Source of the DNA: Alphaproteobacteria bacterium
Lineage (GTDB): Bacteria > Pseudomonadota > Alphaproteobacteria > GCA-016699305
DNA length: 64,000 nucleotides
Direction: 5' to 3'
NCBI GenBank assembly: GCA_016699305.1
Contig: CP064970.1
Span: forward strand, 1,426,001 to 1,490,000
A model generated the notes under the pieces. The model saw only the letters and a list, made by a program, of their open reading frames with translations. It ran no database searches and was not told where the DNA came from. The position numbers and the translations under genes are program-made. Shown in pieces: positions 24,628-34,144 of this stretch; within the stretch, counting starts at the first letter, position 1, and every line of letters starts with the position of its first letter.

Positions 24628-25383
24628 ATGCATGCAGATGTCATCGAATGGGGCGCGTTCTACGCCAGCCCAACAGGCCGGGCCAGCCGGATGTTATTGG
24701 CGCGCGCCATAGCGCGGCTGTGGCCGGACGTGCCCGCTCCCGGTCAGCGCATGATGGGGCTGGGCTATGCCCTGCCATATCTGGATTCATGGCGCGCCGG
24801 TCCGGCCGAGCGGGTCTTGGCCTTTATGCCTGCCGGACAGGGCGTCACGGCCTGGCCGCAAGGATCTATGGGGAATCGTGGCAATGCCGCCTGTCTGGTG
24901 GATGAAAATCAGTTGCCCCTTGCCGATGCCAGCGTCGATCGAATCCTGGCGATCCATGCTTTGGAAGGCGCGGCCCAACCCCAGGCCATGTTGCAAGAAT
25001 GCTGGCGGGTGCTGAGCGGTCAAGGAAGCCTGTTGTTGGTTGTTACCAATCGGCATGGGTTGTGGGCGCGGGCCGAGCAGTTGCCTTTTGGCCACGGCAG
25101 TCCTTATTCTTTGCATCAAGCCATGCACGCCTTGCAAGACGCCCTGCTGATCCCACGTCAGACATGCCATGCCTTGCACGCGCCGCCTGCCCTGATCGCT
25201 TCGTCTTTTTGGGAGGAGTTGGGCGCACGGGTGATTCCGGCTTTGGCGGGCATGATCTTGATCGAAGCCAGCAAGCAGACTTGGGTGCCAGCCCGCCGCG
25301 TTGGCTTACCGGCACGTCAAAGACTGCCTTTGGTTCCCGCGACTCTGCCTCATTCCTGTAGCGGACGGGATGGCGCGGCATGA
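24628..25383 (+). CDS. class I SAM-dependent methyltransferase-like protein
   Basis: 251 aa. Resembles the methyltransf_11-type proteins common in alphaproteobacteria: N-terminal EWGAFYASPTGRASRMLLARAI, an acidic motif region ENQLPLADASVDRILAIHALE, then ECWRVLSGQGSLLLVVTNR. The glycine-rich SAM loop is weak. Its stop overlaps the start of the pseudopilin gene by 4 bases, so it heads the secretion/pilus operon. It may methylate a small molecule or a protein; nothing fixes the substrate. Confidence 0.65.
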   Translation: MHADVIEWGAFYASPTGRASRMLLARAIARLWPDVPAPGQRMMGLGYALPYLDSWRAGPAERVLAFMPAGQGVTAWPQGSMGNRGNAACLVDENQLPLADASVDRILAIHALEGAAQPQAMLQECWRVLSGQGSLLLVVTNRHGLWARAEQLPFGHGSPYSLHQAMHALQDALLIPRQTCHALHAPPALIASSFWEELGARVIPALAGMILIEASKQTWVPARRVGLPARQRLPLVPATLPHSCSGRDGAA

Positions 25384-26114
25384 GGCGTGGGCAAAAAGGC
25401 TTTATTTTGGCCGAGATGGCTTTGGCCGTGGTGATCGCCGGAACGATGCTGGCCGCCATCTTGCCGCTCGTCACTCAAGCGAGACGTGGTCAAGGCCAGA
25501 CCCAGACTCGCGCCACGATGGAGCTTGTGACGCGGGCGGTGGCGGCCTATGCCGCCACGCATCATTGTCTGCCTTGTCCGGCTGTGCCGGGCGCAAGCGG
25601 CGCGGCTTTCGGCGCTTTGGGCACTCCTGCGGGCCAAGCCTGCGGGATATGTGCGGGTGCCGAGGGGCTCGTACCTTTTCAGGCTTTGGGTCTGCCTTTG
25701 GCGGCGGCTCGAGATGGTTGGGGAGTTTGGCTGACGATGCGCGTCGATCCGGCCTTGACGGGCGATATCTGCCGCGATCCCGCGCCCAAAGACGCCACGG
25801 CGCGGGTGCGCGTTAAAGATGGCGGCATGCAAGAGGCAGCATTGGTGTTGCTGAGCCATGGAGCCAACGGCTATGGCGCTTGGATCGCGGGGCCAAAGAC
25901 TGCGGCGCAATCGGCCACGCGCCTGGGATTTCCGGCGCAGCTTGCTCCATGCGCGAATGGCGGCGACGAACGCTGCAACGCCGATGGCGATCGTGATTTT
26001 GTGGATGCGGATATCGCTTTAGGGAATAGTCGTTACGATGATGTATTAAGCTACTGGGGGCGCGACATTCTGCTCGGTTACGCGGGTGCGCCACCATGTC
26101 ATACAGCTTGGTGA
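25380..26114 (+). CDS. type II secretion / type IV pilus pseudopilin
   Basis: 244 aa. The N-terminus MRRGQKG-FILAEMALAVVIAG is a prepilin-peptidase site (cleavage after Gly7, Phe+1, Glu+5) followed by the hydrophobic helix. The rest is a globular domain with Cys pairs (CLPCP, CGIC, C...C) and a predicted Ca-like Asp-rich loop (NADGDRDFVDADI). It is larger than GspG and closer in size to minor pseudopilins. The start overlaps the methyltransferase stop by 4 bases, and the GspE-like gene follows after 30 bases. Confidence 0.8.
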   Translation: MRRGQKGFILAEMALAVVIAGTMLAAILPLVTQARRGQGQTQTRATMELVTRAVAAYAATHHCLPCPAVPGASGAAFGALGTPAGQACGICAGAEGLVPFQALGLPLAAARDGWGVWLTMRVDPALTGDICRDPAPKDATARVRVKDGGMQEAALVLLSHGANGYGAWIAGPKTAAQSATRLGFPAQLAPCANGGDERCNADGDRDFVDADIALGNSRYDDVLSYWGRDILLGYAGAPPCHTAW

Positions 26115-26144
26115 CAAAAGAACTGTCATCTCGGGGGATCAAGG

Positions 26145-27275
26145 GTGGCTGGTGGAGCCAAATTGCCGGAACAGGATTGGGAATGGATCACCGCGCCGGG
26201 ATTGGAGGATCCAGGATCGGGTTGGTCGGTCCCTGTGCTGGCCGAAGGATTGTTGCGCCGGGCCGTGCGTGAGGGCGCGTCGGATCTGCATGGCGAACCG
26301 GGAGCGCATGACGTGTCGATCCGTTTACGCTGTTCGGGCGAATTGACGGAGCTTAAACGCGTATCGCGCGATATCTGGCCCAGCTTGGTGCAGCGTTTGA
26401 AATTATTGGCGGGGCTCGATATCGCGGACCAAAGACGACCTCAAGACGGCGGATGGAGTCTGAACGTCGATCATCGAAGCATTGATATCCGCCTGTCCAC
26501 CATGCCGACATTGCATGGAGAGGCGGTTGTGGCGCGTTTGCTGGAGCGCGACCGCGCCTTGTTGTCCCTGGATCAACTGGGGTTCAGCCCTCATGTCTTG
26601 CGAGCCTTGCGCCGAGTCTTGGCCCAGCCATGGGGACTGACGGTGTTCACAGGTCCCACAGGCAGCGGCAAAACGACCTCGCTTTACGCCTTGTTGCACG
26701 AATTGACGGGCGAGAATTTAAGCCTGCTGACTCTCGAAGACCCCATCGAATACCGCCTGGACGGCCTGCGTCAAACGGCCATCAACGAGGCGGCGGGGTT
26801 AAGCTTTGCCGTCGGATTGCGTGCCTTGTTGCGTCAGGACCCTGATGTGATCTTGATCGGTGAAATCCGCGACGGCGAAACCGCGCGTCTGGCCTTGCGC
26901 GCGGCGCTTTCGGGCAAACGTGTGCTGACGACCTTGCATGCGGGCGACACGCTGGGCGTCATGCCGCGCCTTTTAGAACTGGGATTGGAACGCAGCCTAT
27001 TGGCGGGGGCGTTGTGCGGCGTGGTCAGTCAACGCCTGGTGCGCAAGCGCGGCGGTCAAGAACGCGTGGCGGTGGGCGAAGTGCTGGAGATCGACGAATC
27101 CTTGCGCGATTTGATCCTTGCGGGCGCGCCGCGCGCGGCGTGGCGGCAGGCTTTGGCCCGAATGGGCTTTGTGCATTTGGCCGAGGACGCCCAAATGCGG
27201 TTGACGGCGGGAGAGCTGGATCCCGACAGCCTGGCGCGTGTCTTGGATGTGACACCGCAAGAGGCGGCCGCATGA
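26145..27275 (+). CDS. GspE/PilB-type assembly ATPase
   Basis: 376 aa from GTG 26145. Powers pseudopilus or pilus polymerisation at the inner membrane. Walker A FTGPTGSGKTTS, Asp box LEDPIEYRL, Walker B VILIGEIRDGETA and His box LTTLHAGD are intact. Shorter than usual GspE (about 500 aa): the N1 domain is missing and the four-Cys zinc motif is replaced by RKRGGQERVAVGEVLE. The stop overlaps the next start (ATGA at 27272). Confidence 0.85.
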   Translation: MAGGAKLPEQDWEWITAPGLEDPGSGWSVPVLAEGLLRRAVREGASDLHGEPGAHDVSIRLRCSGELTELKRVSRDIWPSLVQRLKLLAGLDIADQRRPQDGGWSLNVDHRSIDIRLSTMPTLHGEAVVARLLERDRALLSLDQLGFSPHVLRALRRVLAQPWGLTVFTGPTGSGKTTSLYALLHELTGENLSLLTLEDPIEYRLDGLRQTAINEAAGLSFAVGLRALLRQDPDVILIGEIRDGETARLALRAALSGKRVLTTLHAGDTLGVMPRLLELGLERSLLAGALCGVVSQRLVRKRGGQERVAVGEVLEIDESLRDLILAGAPRAAWRQALARMGFVHLAEDAQMRLTAGELDPDSLARVLDVTPQEAAA

Positions 27276-28345
27276 AACGCGCCGTGCCAAGGACGCGGCT
27301 TTCCCATGCCAGCGCCTTGCTGCTGTATCGGCATATGGACGAATCCTATCGCGCCGGTCTGCCTTTGACCGAGGCCTTGCAGGCTCTGGCCTTGGGCGAT
27401 CATGGCGATCCGGTCTTGGCGGGTGCCGCGCGTCTATTGGCGACGGATGTGGCGGCGGGGCGTCCTTTGTCCGAGGCGGCGCGGCGTCATTCCCGGCTTT
27501 TCGATCCCCTGGATGCCGCCATCTTGGCCGCCGGCGAGGCGGGCGGCGCGATGGATGAATCGCTCTCCCAATTGGCGCAGGCGGCGCAAACCCGTCACGA
27601 ACGGGAACGGCAATTGCGGCAAAGCTTGCGCTATCCCATCATCGCCGGGACTTTGACTCTTGCCGCTTGCGGCTTCTTGCTGCTGGTGGTGGTGCCTCAG
27701 GTCGAGACTTTTTTGGTCGGGCTGGGCGGTACCTTGCCATGGGCCACACGTCTTTTGTTGCAGGTAACGCAAGCCGCCCAGACGATTCTGCCCATATTAT
27801 TGACGCTGACGATGTTTCTGGCGCTGGGATGGAAATTGGCCCCTCGACTGTGGCCGTCTCTGGCCATGGAACGCGATGGCTGGGCCTTGCGTGTGCCTGG
27901 ATTGGGGATCGTGCTGCATCGTATGGCATGGGCGCGGGTCGCTCAAGCCTTGGCCCTGTTGTTGCGCAGCGGGTTCGGGGTGACCCAGGCACTGGACCTG
28001 GCGCGGGCCACGGCGGGCAATCGGGCCGTGGCGGCGCGTTTGGCCGTAGCGGGCGAGGATGTGCGCCATGGCGCGCCGCTTTCCCTGGCGTTGTCACGAG
28101 TCCGTGGCGCGCCAGCCCTTTTGGTCACCTTGGTGCGCAGTGGCGAGCAATCGGGGCGTTTGCCGCCGATGCTGACCCAGGCCGCGCGTTTGCAAGAACA
28201 AGACGCCCAGCACCGCACTCAACAATTGATCGGGATGATCGAGCCGAGCATGGTGTTGGTCCTTGGCGGCTTGTTGGCCTGGGTGGTCGCGGCGGTATGG
28301 GGGCCTCTTTACGGCCAGATGGCCATGATGGGCGGGGGAATGTGA
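27272..28345 (+). CDS. GspF/PilC-type inner-membrane platform protein
   Basis: 357 aa from ATG 27272, which overlaps the ATPase stop; a longer frame upstream is a shadow. Two T2SSF domains: about residues 15-140 (YRHMDESYRAGLPLTEALQAL) and about 225-345 (RVAQALALLLRSGFGVTQALDLA), with membrane helices around 125-150, 170-195 and 320-345. The GEAGGAMDESL and SGEQSGRLPPML loops are the family hallmark. The start of the next gene shares one base with its stop. Confidence 0.88.
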   Translation: MKRAVPRTRLSHASALLLYRHMDESYRAGLPLTEALQALALGDHGDPVLAGAARLLATDVAAGRPLSEAARRHSRLFDPLDAAILAAGEAGGAMDESLSQLAQAAQTRHERERQLRQSLRYPIIAGTLTLAACGFLLLVVVPQVETFLVGLGGTLPWATRLLLQVTQAAQTILPILLTLTMFLALGWKLAPRLWPSLAMERDGWALRVPGLGIVLHRMAWARVAQALALLLRSGFGVTQALDLARATAGNRAVAARLAVAGEDVRHGAPLSLALSRVRGAPALLVTLVRSGEQSGRLPPMLTQAARLQEQDAQHRTQQLIGMIEPSMVLVLGGLLAWVVAAVWGPLYGQMAMMGGGM

Positions 28346-29400
28346 TGGCCCTGCGGCGCGGCTTTGTCTTGGTTGTGGGGGATGCGGGGGCGTGCTTGGT
28401 GCCCTTTCCAGGATGCCGTCTGTCCCCTTTGCGCGTGGCGGCGGATGCGCCCGCGACGCCGATTCTGGATATATTGCGCCGGTGGCCCCGTATGCCCGTC
28501 ACCTTGATGGCGGATGGCTCGGATGTATTGCTATGCCGTCAGGACATTCCGCTTTTGCCCCGCGCCGAAAGAACCGCCGCCATCCAAGGACGCCTACGAC
28601 TGATGTTCCCTCATGCCGCTCTGACGGGAGCTTTTCCCGTCGGGCCGATGCGGGCCGATGGCCAATCCTGGCTTTTGACGGGACTGACTGCGGGCGGCAT
28701 GGCCCAGACATGGTTGAATCTCTTGCGTCAACATGGCGTGAACGTAGCGGCGCTGGCCGTGACACCGATCGAATGGGCGCGCATCGGGGCGCGTCTTGCG
28801 AAAAATTCAGGGGATGTTTTGGTCGCGGCGCGCTCCAGCGTGGGGGGCGGGATGCGCGTGGTGCTGGCCCGTGCCGGAGCGGCCCTGGCGAGTCGCATTC
28901 TGCCTGTGCCCGAGGACCCCGGCGCGGCCTTGCTTGAGCCAGTGCACGCCTTGGCTGAGGAATCGGCGCGTGGCGGTGGTCCTGCCCCGACCATTTTGGC
29001 TTTGCTGCCCGGTCAGACACCCGTTGCCCAGGCCGCTCAGCGATTGCGGTTGCCATGTCGTTTGTTTCCTGACGAAGTCTTTGCCGATTCTCTGTTGACT
29101 CCTTGGGTGCTAAGCCAGGGCGTTCTTTTGAATTTATGTCCAAAGATACAAAGTGCTGGCTGGCGGGGGGTGTGGGTGCGACGTGCGGCCTTATGGGGGG
29201 TGATCTTGGGGATTATCTTGGTTGCGGTTCTCATGTCTGAAAAAGATCACCAGAATCGGCCTGCTTTGCTTCCCGAAGTCAAAGAAGTCCCTGGCGTTCC
29301 CGCCCCGGAACAGGTTAGTATCCGCGGCATTATTAAATGGCCCGATGGGCGGGATTGGCGTTGGCCTTTGGATCAGGATGCACAAGATGATCATGAATGA
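28345..29400 (+). CDS. GspL/PilM-like assembly protein
   Basis: 351 aa from ATG 28345. A cytoplasmic actin-like region of about 290 residues (RLSPLRVAADAP...VTLMADGSDVLLCRQDIPLLPRAER) precedes one membrane segment (ALWGVILGIILVAVLM) and a short periplasmic tail of about 45 residues. Size, topology and position after the GspF gene fit a GspL or fused PilM/N-like protein. Sequence identity to these families is not obvious to the eye. Confidence 0.55.
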   Translation: MALRRGFVLVVGDAGACLVPFPGCRLSPLRVAADAPATPILDILRRWPRMPVTLMADGSDVLLCRQDIPLLPRAERTAAIQGRLRLMFPHAALTGAFPVGPMRADGQSWLLTGLTAGGMAQTWLNLLRQHGVNVAALAVTPIEWARIGARLAKNSGDVLVAARSSVGGGMRVVLARAGAALASRILPVPEDPGAALLEPVHALAEESARGGGPAPTILALLPGQTPVAQAAQRLRLPCRLFPDEVFADSLLTPWVLSQGVLLNLCPKIQSAGWRGVWVRRAALWGVILGIILVAVLMSEKDHQNRPALLPEVKEVPGVPAPEQVSIRGIIKWPDGRDWRWPLDQDAQDDHE

Positions 29401-30439
29401 AGAAACCGCGCGGCAATGTTTGGACGTGATCCTTGGCGAGGCCTTGGCACGTAAGGCCAGCGATGTGCATCTGGCATGCGGCCAGCCCCCTTTGGTGCGC
29501 GTGGATGGAGATATGGTCCGCCTGGAACAGCCGCCTTGCGATGCGCCGATGTTGGACGCCTTGATGGATGTGTTGCTTCAAGGAGGACCGCACCGCGAAG
29601 CTTGGGGCTCGGGCGCTGACTGCGACGCGGCCTTGACTTGGGCCAACAGGTTGCGTGTGCGCGTGAACGCCTATCGTACATTGGACGGAGCGTGCGCCGC
29701 GTTGCGGTTGATCCCTCTGGATGTGCCGGAATGGTCGTCTTTGGGGGTTCCGGAAAAGCTGATGACCTTGACGCAACGTCGCCAGGGCTTAATCTTGATC
29801 GCAGGTCCCACAGGCAGCGGCAAAAGCACGACATTGGCGGCTTTGGTTCAGCATCTTCATCAGACGCAAGCGGGCCATATCCTGACCATCGAGGATCCCA
29901 TCGAATTCGTGCATGGCCCGGGGCGCGGCCTGATCAGCCAGCGCGAAGTGGGTTTGCATACGCCGGATTTCGCCTCGGCGCTGCGTATGGCTTTGCGCGA
30001 GACGCCCGATGTCATCGTGATTGGCGATATGCGCGACCGCACGACTTTCAGCCAAGCACTGCGTGCGGCTGAAACGGGGCATCTGGTGCTGGGGACGTTG
30101 CATGCGCCCAGCGCCGCCCGCACCGTGGATCGTATCTTGGATGCTTTCGAGGGGGCCGAGCGCTCCAGCGCCGCCTTGTCCCTGTCAGGCTGCCTATCGG
30201 CCATTTTGGTGCAACGTCTGGTGCGCCGCAAAGGCGGCGGTCGCGTGGCCTTGCACGAATTGTTGCTTGCTACCCCCGCTGTGCGCAGCATGATCCGGGA
30301 TTCCCATGTGGCGCAATTGCCAGCCGCCATCGAGACGGGCCGCTCGGTGGGAATGCAAAGCATTGCGGAGGCCGCCGCGCGTCTGGTGGCCAACGGCACG
30401 CTGGACATGGCCACCGCCCAGATGGTGAACGGAGCTTAG
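29387..30439 (+). CDS. PilT-like retraction-type ATPase
   Basis: 350 aa if ATG 29387 is used (AGGAT 5-8 bases upstream); ATG 29378 and 29393 are alternatives. Walker A GPTGSGKSTT, Asp box IEDPIEFVH, Walker B VIVIGDMRD, His box LGTLHAPSA. PilT proteins usually have GEMRD; here the Walker B Glu is Asp. The N-terminal PAS-like part (ASDVHLACGQPPLVRVDGDM) is typical of PilT. The start lies inside the GspL-like gene, giving coupled translation. A retraction-type ATPase beside GspE/F suggests a dynamic pilus rather than classical type II secretion. Confidence 0.82.
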   Translation: MIMNEETARQCLDVILGEALARKASDVHLACGQPPLVRVDGDMVRLEQPPCDAPMLDALMDVLLQGGPHREAWGSGADCDAALTWANRLRVRVNAYRTLDGACAALRLIPLDVPEWSSLGVPEKLMTLTQRRQGLILIAGPTGSGKSTTLAALVQHLHQTQAGHILTIEDPIEFVHGPGRGLISQREVGLHTPDFASALRMALRETPDVIVIGDMRDRTTFSQALRAAETGHLVLGTLHAPSAARTVDRILDAFEGAERSSAALSLSGCLSAILVQRLVRRKGGGRVALHELLLATPAVRSMIRDSHVAQLPAAIETGRSVGMQSIAEAAARLVANGTLDMATAQMVNGA

Positions 30440-30440
30440 T

Positions 30441-32432
30441 CTAACGCGCCAAGATTTCCGCAGGAACGGGCAAGCGCGCTTCATGGGGGCTCGGTGCGCG
30501 TAGCCATGGGCCCCAAGTTTTGACCATGGGGGCCAGGGATTGGCTGACACGACCGGCGGCGCCGATATCGGCGAAGAAGGCGTGCAGCAGACCCATGATC
30601 GCCTCGCGCAGATTCGGCTCGGGCGGCAGCAGGCGCACGGCCAATGGTGCGTCTTTAGGCATTCCTAGACGACGACGCGCCTCGACCATGGCGGTGTCCA
30701 ACCCGCCCAGATGATCCACAAGACCCAATTCCTTGGCCTGCGCGCCCGTCCAGACGCGCCCGCCCGCCAGACGGCGCACGGCGTCGCGGTCCAGATGGCG
30801 GCCTTGGGCCACGCGGTCCAGGAAGCCTTGATAGATATCGTCCAAGGCGGCGTTCACCCGCTCATGCTCGCTTGGCGTATAGGGCGTGTTGTTGGACCAC
30901 ATGCCGACATTGCGCCCGTCCTGGATACGCCCCCATGTCACGTCCAATTTCTTCCACAAGCCTTCCAGCGCCATCTTGCCCGTCAGAACGCCGATCGAGC
31001 CGGTCAAGGTGCCCGGCTGGGCGATGATGACATCGGCGGCGCTGGCGATCCAATAGCCGCCCGAGGCCGCCGTCGCGCCCATCGACACGATCACCGTCTT
31101 GCCCGCCGCGCGCAGACGATCCACGCCGCGCCGGATGGTCTCGGACGCCGTGGCCGAGCCGCCGGGCGTATCCAGACGCAAGATGACCACGCGCAGATCG
31201 TCGTCCTCTTCGGCCATCCTTAAGGTTTCCACCATGTCGCGGGCAGCGATGCCGTCATTCGATCCGGTAGGATCAAAGCCTCCATGCGAGGATTCCGCCG
31301 TGATCATTCCCGTGCCATAGATCAAGGCCACGCGCGCGGGGCCGGGAGATTTAGGTTTCTTAGATTGGACATGAGCCAGATAACGCGACCAATCGATAGA
31401 TTGGGCATGATCCTCGTCCGCATCCGCCGCCGCGCGTTCCGCTTCGTCTTCTTCCTGTTCGATCAGGCTGCGCGGAGCCTGCGGCGTGGTGCCCAGCATC
31501 ATGTCCAGGCTTAAAGGTCCCGTGCGTTGCCAGGGCGTGATGGTATAGGGCGCGGGGGGACGCGGTCCCGCCATCTGCCAGGGCGGCATTTCGCCATCGG
31601 CCAAATCCAGGGCTTGCTCTAGTACCTGGTCGGCGTAAAGCTGGCCGTCGATTAGGCCGGCGCGCTGCGCCTCTTGCGCCAATAACGGGCCGGAATCGCG
31701 GGCCGCGATCACGGCGGACAGGGGCAGGCAGCGTCCCAAGGAAATGCCCGTCACGATCTGCCTTCCGACATCGCGCGCCAATGCGGTCATCATCTCGCCC
31801 TCGGCCTGGCCCATGGCGCGGTCGGTGACGCTGTTCATGGCGGATTTATAGGCTTCGCGCTTGTCGATCTGCGGCTCGACGCCGAAGCGGTCCAAGACCG
31901 CGCGGAAATAGGGAATCTCGATCAGCAAGCCCGCCAGTCCCACCGATCCCACCGGCTGCACATAGACCCGGCTGGCCTGGGTCGCCAGGAACAGATTACG
32001 GTCACCTGGCGAAGCCTCGCCGAAACTGGGGGCATAGGCCAGGGCGAATTTACCGCTGGCGCGGAAACGCTCAAGCGCCGTCGCGATTTCTTGGGCCTGG
32101 GCCAATCCCAATTGATGGTCGCCAAAGGTCACGACCAGTCCGCGCACCCGTTCATCCTTACGCGCGGCGTCCAGGGTGCGGACCACGTCGCGCAGGCGGC
32201 TGGGCGGACTGATGGCCATATCGCGCACCAGATTGACCAAGGGCGAATCCGGGGCATCTTCAACCAGCGGTTCGGCCAGGTCCAATGTCAGAACCATGCG
32301 TTCGGGCAAGGGCATGACGGGAACGGGCTTTTTGTTCAGCAGCACGATCCAGCCCAGAACGGAAACCAGCACCACGCCGCCGCCGATGACAGCCAAGAAC
32401 CGTCCCAGAATGCGTCCTATCCTACCCAGCAT
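30441..32432 (-). CDS. sppA: signal peptide peptidase SppA, 67-kDa type
   Basis: 663 aa from ATG 32432 (MLGRIGR), with AGGGGTC upstream; a longer frame to 32480 is less likely. One N-terminal membrane anchor (FLAVIGGGVVLVSVLGWIVLL) and tandem peptidase S49 domains in the periplasm. The general-base Lys is in DKREAYKSAMN of the N-terminal domain and the nucleophile Ser in MGATAASGGYWIA of the C-terminal domain, as in E. coli SppA. An acidic insertion (EEDEAERAAADADEDHAQ) lies between the domains. It is convergent with the PilT-like gene, one base apart. Confidence 0.93.
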   Translation of the reverse strand: MLGRIGRILGRFLAVIGGGVVLVSVLGWIVLLNKKPVPVMPLPERMVLTLDLAEPLVEDAPDSPLVNLVRDMAISPPSRLRDVVRTLDAARKDERVRGLVVTFGDHQLGLAQAQEIATALERFRASGKFALAYAPSFGEASPGDRNLFLATQASRVYVQPVGSVGLAGLLIEIPYFRAVLDRFGVEPQIDKREAYKSAMNSVTDRAMGQAEGEMMTALARDVGRQIVTGISLGRCLPLSAVIAARDSGPLLAQEAQRAGLIDGQLYADQVLEQALDLADGEMPPWQMAGPRPPAPYTITPWQRTGPLSLDMMLGTTPQAPRSLIEQEEDEAERAAADADEDHAQSIDWSRYLAHVQSKKPKSPGPARVALIYGTGMITAESSHGGFDPTGSNDGIAARDMVETLRMAEEDDDLRVVILRLDTPGGSATASETIRRGVDRLRAAGKTVIVSMGATAASGGYWIASAADVIIAQPGTLTGSIGVLTGKMALEGLWKKLDVTWGRIQDGRNVGMWSNNTPYTPSEHERVNAALDDIYQGFLDRVAQGRHLDRDAVRRLAGGRVWTGAQAKELGLVDHLGGLDTAMVEARRRLGMPKDAPLAVRLLPPEPNLREAIMGLLHAFFADIGAAGRVSQSLAPMVKTWGPWLRAPSPHEARLPVPAEILAR

Positions 32433-32575
32433 GATGTTTGACCCCTGTTCCGGGAAACCAGAAGATAAACCATGACGCAACCTAAAGAATCCGGTTGGCG
32501 GCGTCCATGTTTTTGCGCAGAGGCGATTTGTCGGCTTGAGATTGTCCCATGGCCTTGGGCATACTGTAGGGCACC

Positions 32576-33163
32576 ATGCCCAATATGCGCCAACGCCATG
32601 CCTATTTCAAAGCCGCCCGGGAATCCTTGCGTCCGGCAGGCGGGGCCGTGCGGGCCTGCGACCATCCCGGATGCGCGGCCCCCGCTGAACATCGCGCGCC
32701 CAAAAGCCGGGACTTAAAGGACTATTATTGGTTCTGCACGGAACATGCCCGCGCCTACAACACGCGCTGGGACTATTTCCAGGGCATGACGGCGGACGCC
32801 ATCGACGCCTTTCGTTGTGCCGACCTGCTGGGACATCGTCCCACATGGCCTTTGGGCAGTTTGGGTGCCAAGCGGCGGGCCGCGCAAGAGGACGACGCCC
32901 GGCGCGCAAACGAGAAGAAGACAGCCACCGATCATCTGGCACGCCGTTTGCCGGCGGCGGGATTATCGGCCCTGGCGGTGATGGATCTGCAGCCGCCGGT
33001 GGGATTTGACGATATTCGCGAACGCTATCGCACATTGGTGCGGCGCTTTCATCCCGATCTGCGCGGCGAGGATAACGATTCCGAAAACCGCCTTAAGGCC
33101 GTCACCCAGGCCTATATGGTCCTCAAAGCCCTCTACCGCCCCAGTCAGGACGACAACGAATGA
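32576..33163 (+). CDS. J-domain (DnaJ-like) protein
   Basis: 195 aa. The N-terminal half has a Cys/His cluster (CDHPGC...FCTEHARAYN), which could bind a metal. The C-terminal J domain (about residues 137-190) carries the HPD motif in RRFHPDLRG. This type lies next to cobS in many alphaproteobacteria. Its stop overlaps the cobS start by 4 bases (33160), so the two are translationally coupled. It probably recruits an Hsp70 to the cobaltochelatase or its assembly; that link is inferred from context. Confidence 0.85.
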   Translation: MPNMRQRHAYFKAARESLRPAGGAVRACDHPGCAAPAEHRAPKSRDLKDYYWFCTEHARAYNTRWDYFQGMTADAIDAFRCADLLGHRPTWPLGSLGAKRRAAQEDDARRANEKKTATDHLARRLPAAGLSALAVMDLQPPVGFDDIRERYRTLVRRFHPDLRGEDNDSENRLKAVTQAYMVLKALYRPSQDDNE

Positions 33164-34134
33164 ACAGCCCGGACCTTCGCTTGCCCGATCTTCGGTTATC
33201 CGTGCGCGAGGTCTTTGGCCTGGATGTTGATTGGACGGTGCCCGCTTTTTCCGCACCCGACGAACATGTGCCCGAGCGCGATGCCTGTTACCGCTTTGAC
33301 CATGACACCACCTTGGCCATCTTGGCGGGATTTGCCCATAACCGGCGGGTGCTGATTCAAGGCCTGCACGGCACGGGTAAATCCACCCATATCGAACAAG
33401 TCGCCGCGCGTCTTAATTGGCCGTGCCTGCGCATCAATCTGGACAGCCATATCAGCCGTATGGACTTGCTGGGCAAAGACGCCATCGTGCTGCGCGAGGG
33501 AGTCCAAGTCACCGAATTCCGCGAGGGGATATTGCCTTGGGCCTTGCAACGCCCTTGCGCCTTGGTCTTTGACGAATACGATGCCGGGCGTCCGGATGTG
33601 ATGTTTGTGATCCAGCGCGTATTGGAAGTGGAAGGCAAGCTGACCCTGTTGGATCAAAGCCGCGTGCTGCATCCGCATCCGGCTTTCCGCCTATTGGCCA
33701 CGGCCAACACCGTGGGGCTGGGCGATGCATCGGGACTGTATCACGGCACACAGCCGATCAATCAGGGACAGATGGACCGTTGGAACATCGTGGCCAGCTT
33801 GAACTATCTGCCGCACGAGGCGGAAGTGGCCATCGTGTTGGCGCGGTTGCCGCATCTGGATACGCCCCAAGGTCGCGCGCGCGTGGCCGCCATGGTGCGC
33901 GTGGCCGCCATGACGCGGGTGGGGCTGGCGGCGGGGGACCTGTCCACCGTCATGTCGCCGCGTACGGTGATCACCTGGGCCGAGAACGCCGATATTTTCG
34001 GCGATCTGGCCCTAGCCTTTCGCCTGACCTTCCTGAATAAATGCGACGAAACCCAGCGCGCAACGGTGGCCGAATATTATCAACGCTGCCTTGATGTCGA
34101 ACTGCCTGAAAGCGCCCTGACCAAGACGGCATGA
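33160..34134 (+). CDS. cobS: aerobic cobaltochelatase subunit CobS
   Basis: 324 aa, AAA+ ATPase. With CobT and CobN it inserts Co2+ into hydrogenobyrinic acid a,c-diamide in aerobic B12 synthesis. Walker A GLHGTGKST, Walker B ALVFDEYDAGRPDVMF, sensor LLATANTVGLGD; N-terminal VREVFGLDVDWTVPAF is typical. cobT normally follows cobS directly; here the next gene is on the other strand and belongs to the polysaccharide cluster. cobT must therefore be elsewhere, or the pathway is incomplete. Confidence 0.93.
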   Translation: MNSPDLRLPDLRLSVREVFGLDVDWTVPAFSAPDEHVPERDACYRFDHDTTLAILAGFAHNRRVLIQGLHGTGKSTHIEQVAARLNWPCLRINLDSHISRMDLLGKDAIVLREGVQVTEFREGILPWALQRPCALVFDEYDAGRPDVMFVIQRVLEVEGKLTLLDQSRVLHPHPAFRLLATANTVGLGDASGLYHGTQPINQGQMDRWNIVASLNYLPHEAEVAIVLARLPHLDTPQGRARVAAMVRVAAMTRVGLAAGDLSTVMSPRTVITWAENADIFGDLALAFRLTFLNKCDETQRATVAEYYQRCLDVELPESALTKTA

Positions 34135-34144
34135 ATGACCCGCT

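Noticed and set aside
27014..27271. N-terminal extension of the GspF-like frame
   Set aside because: It overlaps the GspE-like ATPase; ATG 27272 overlaps the stop in the usual coupled manner and gives a normal GspF N-terminus.
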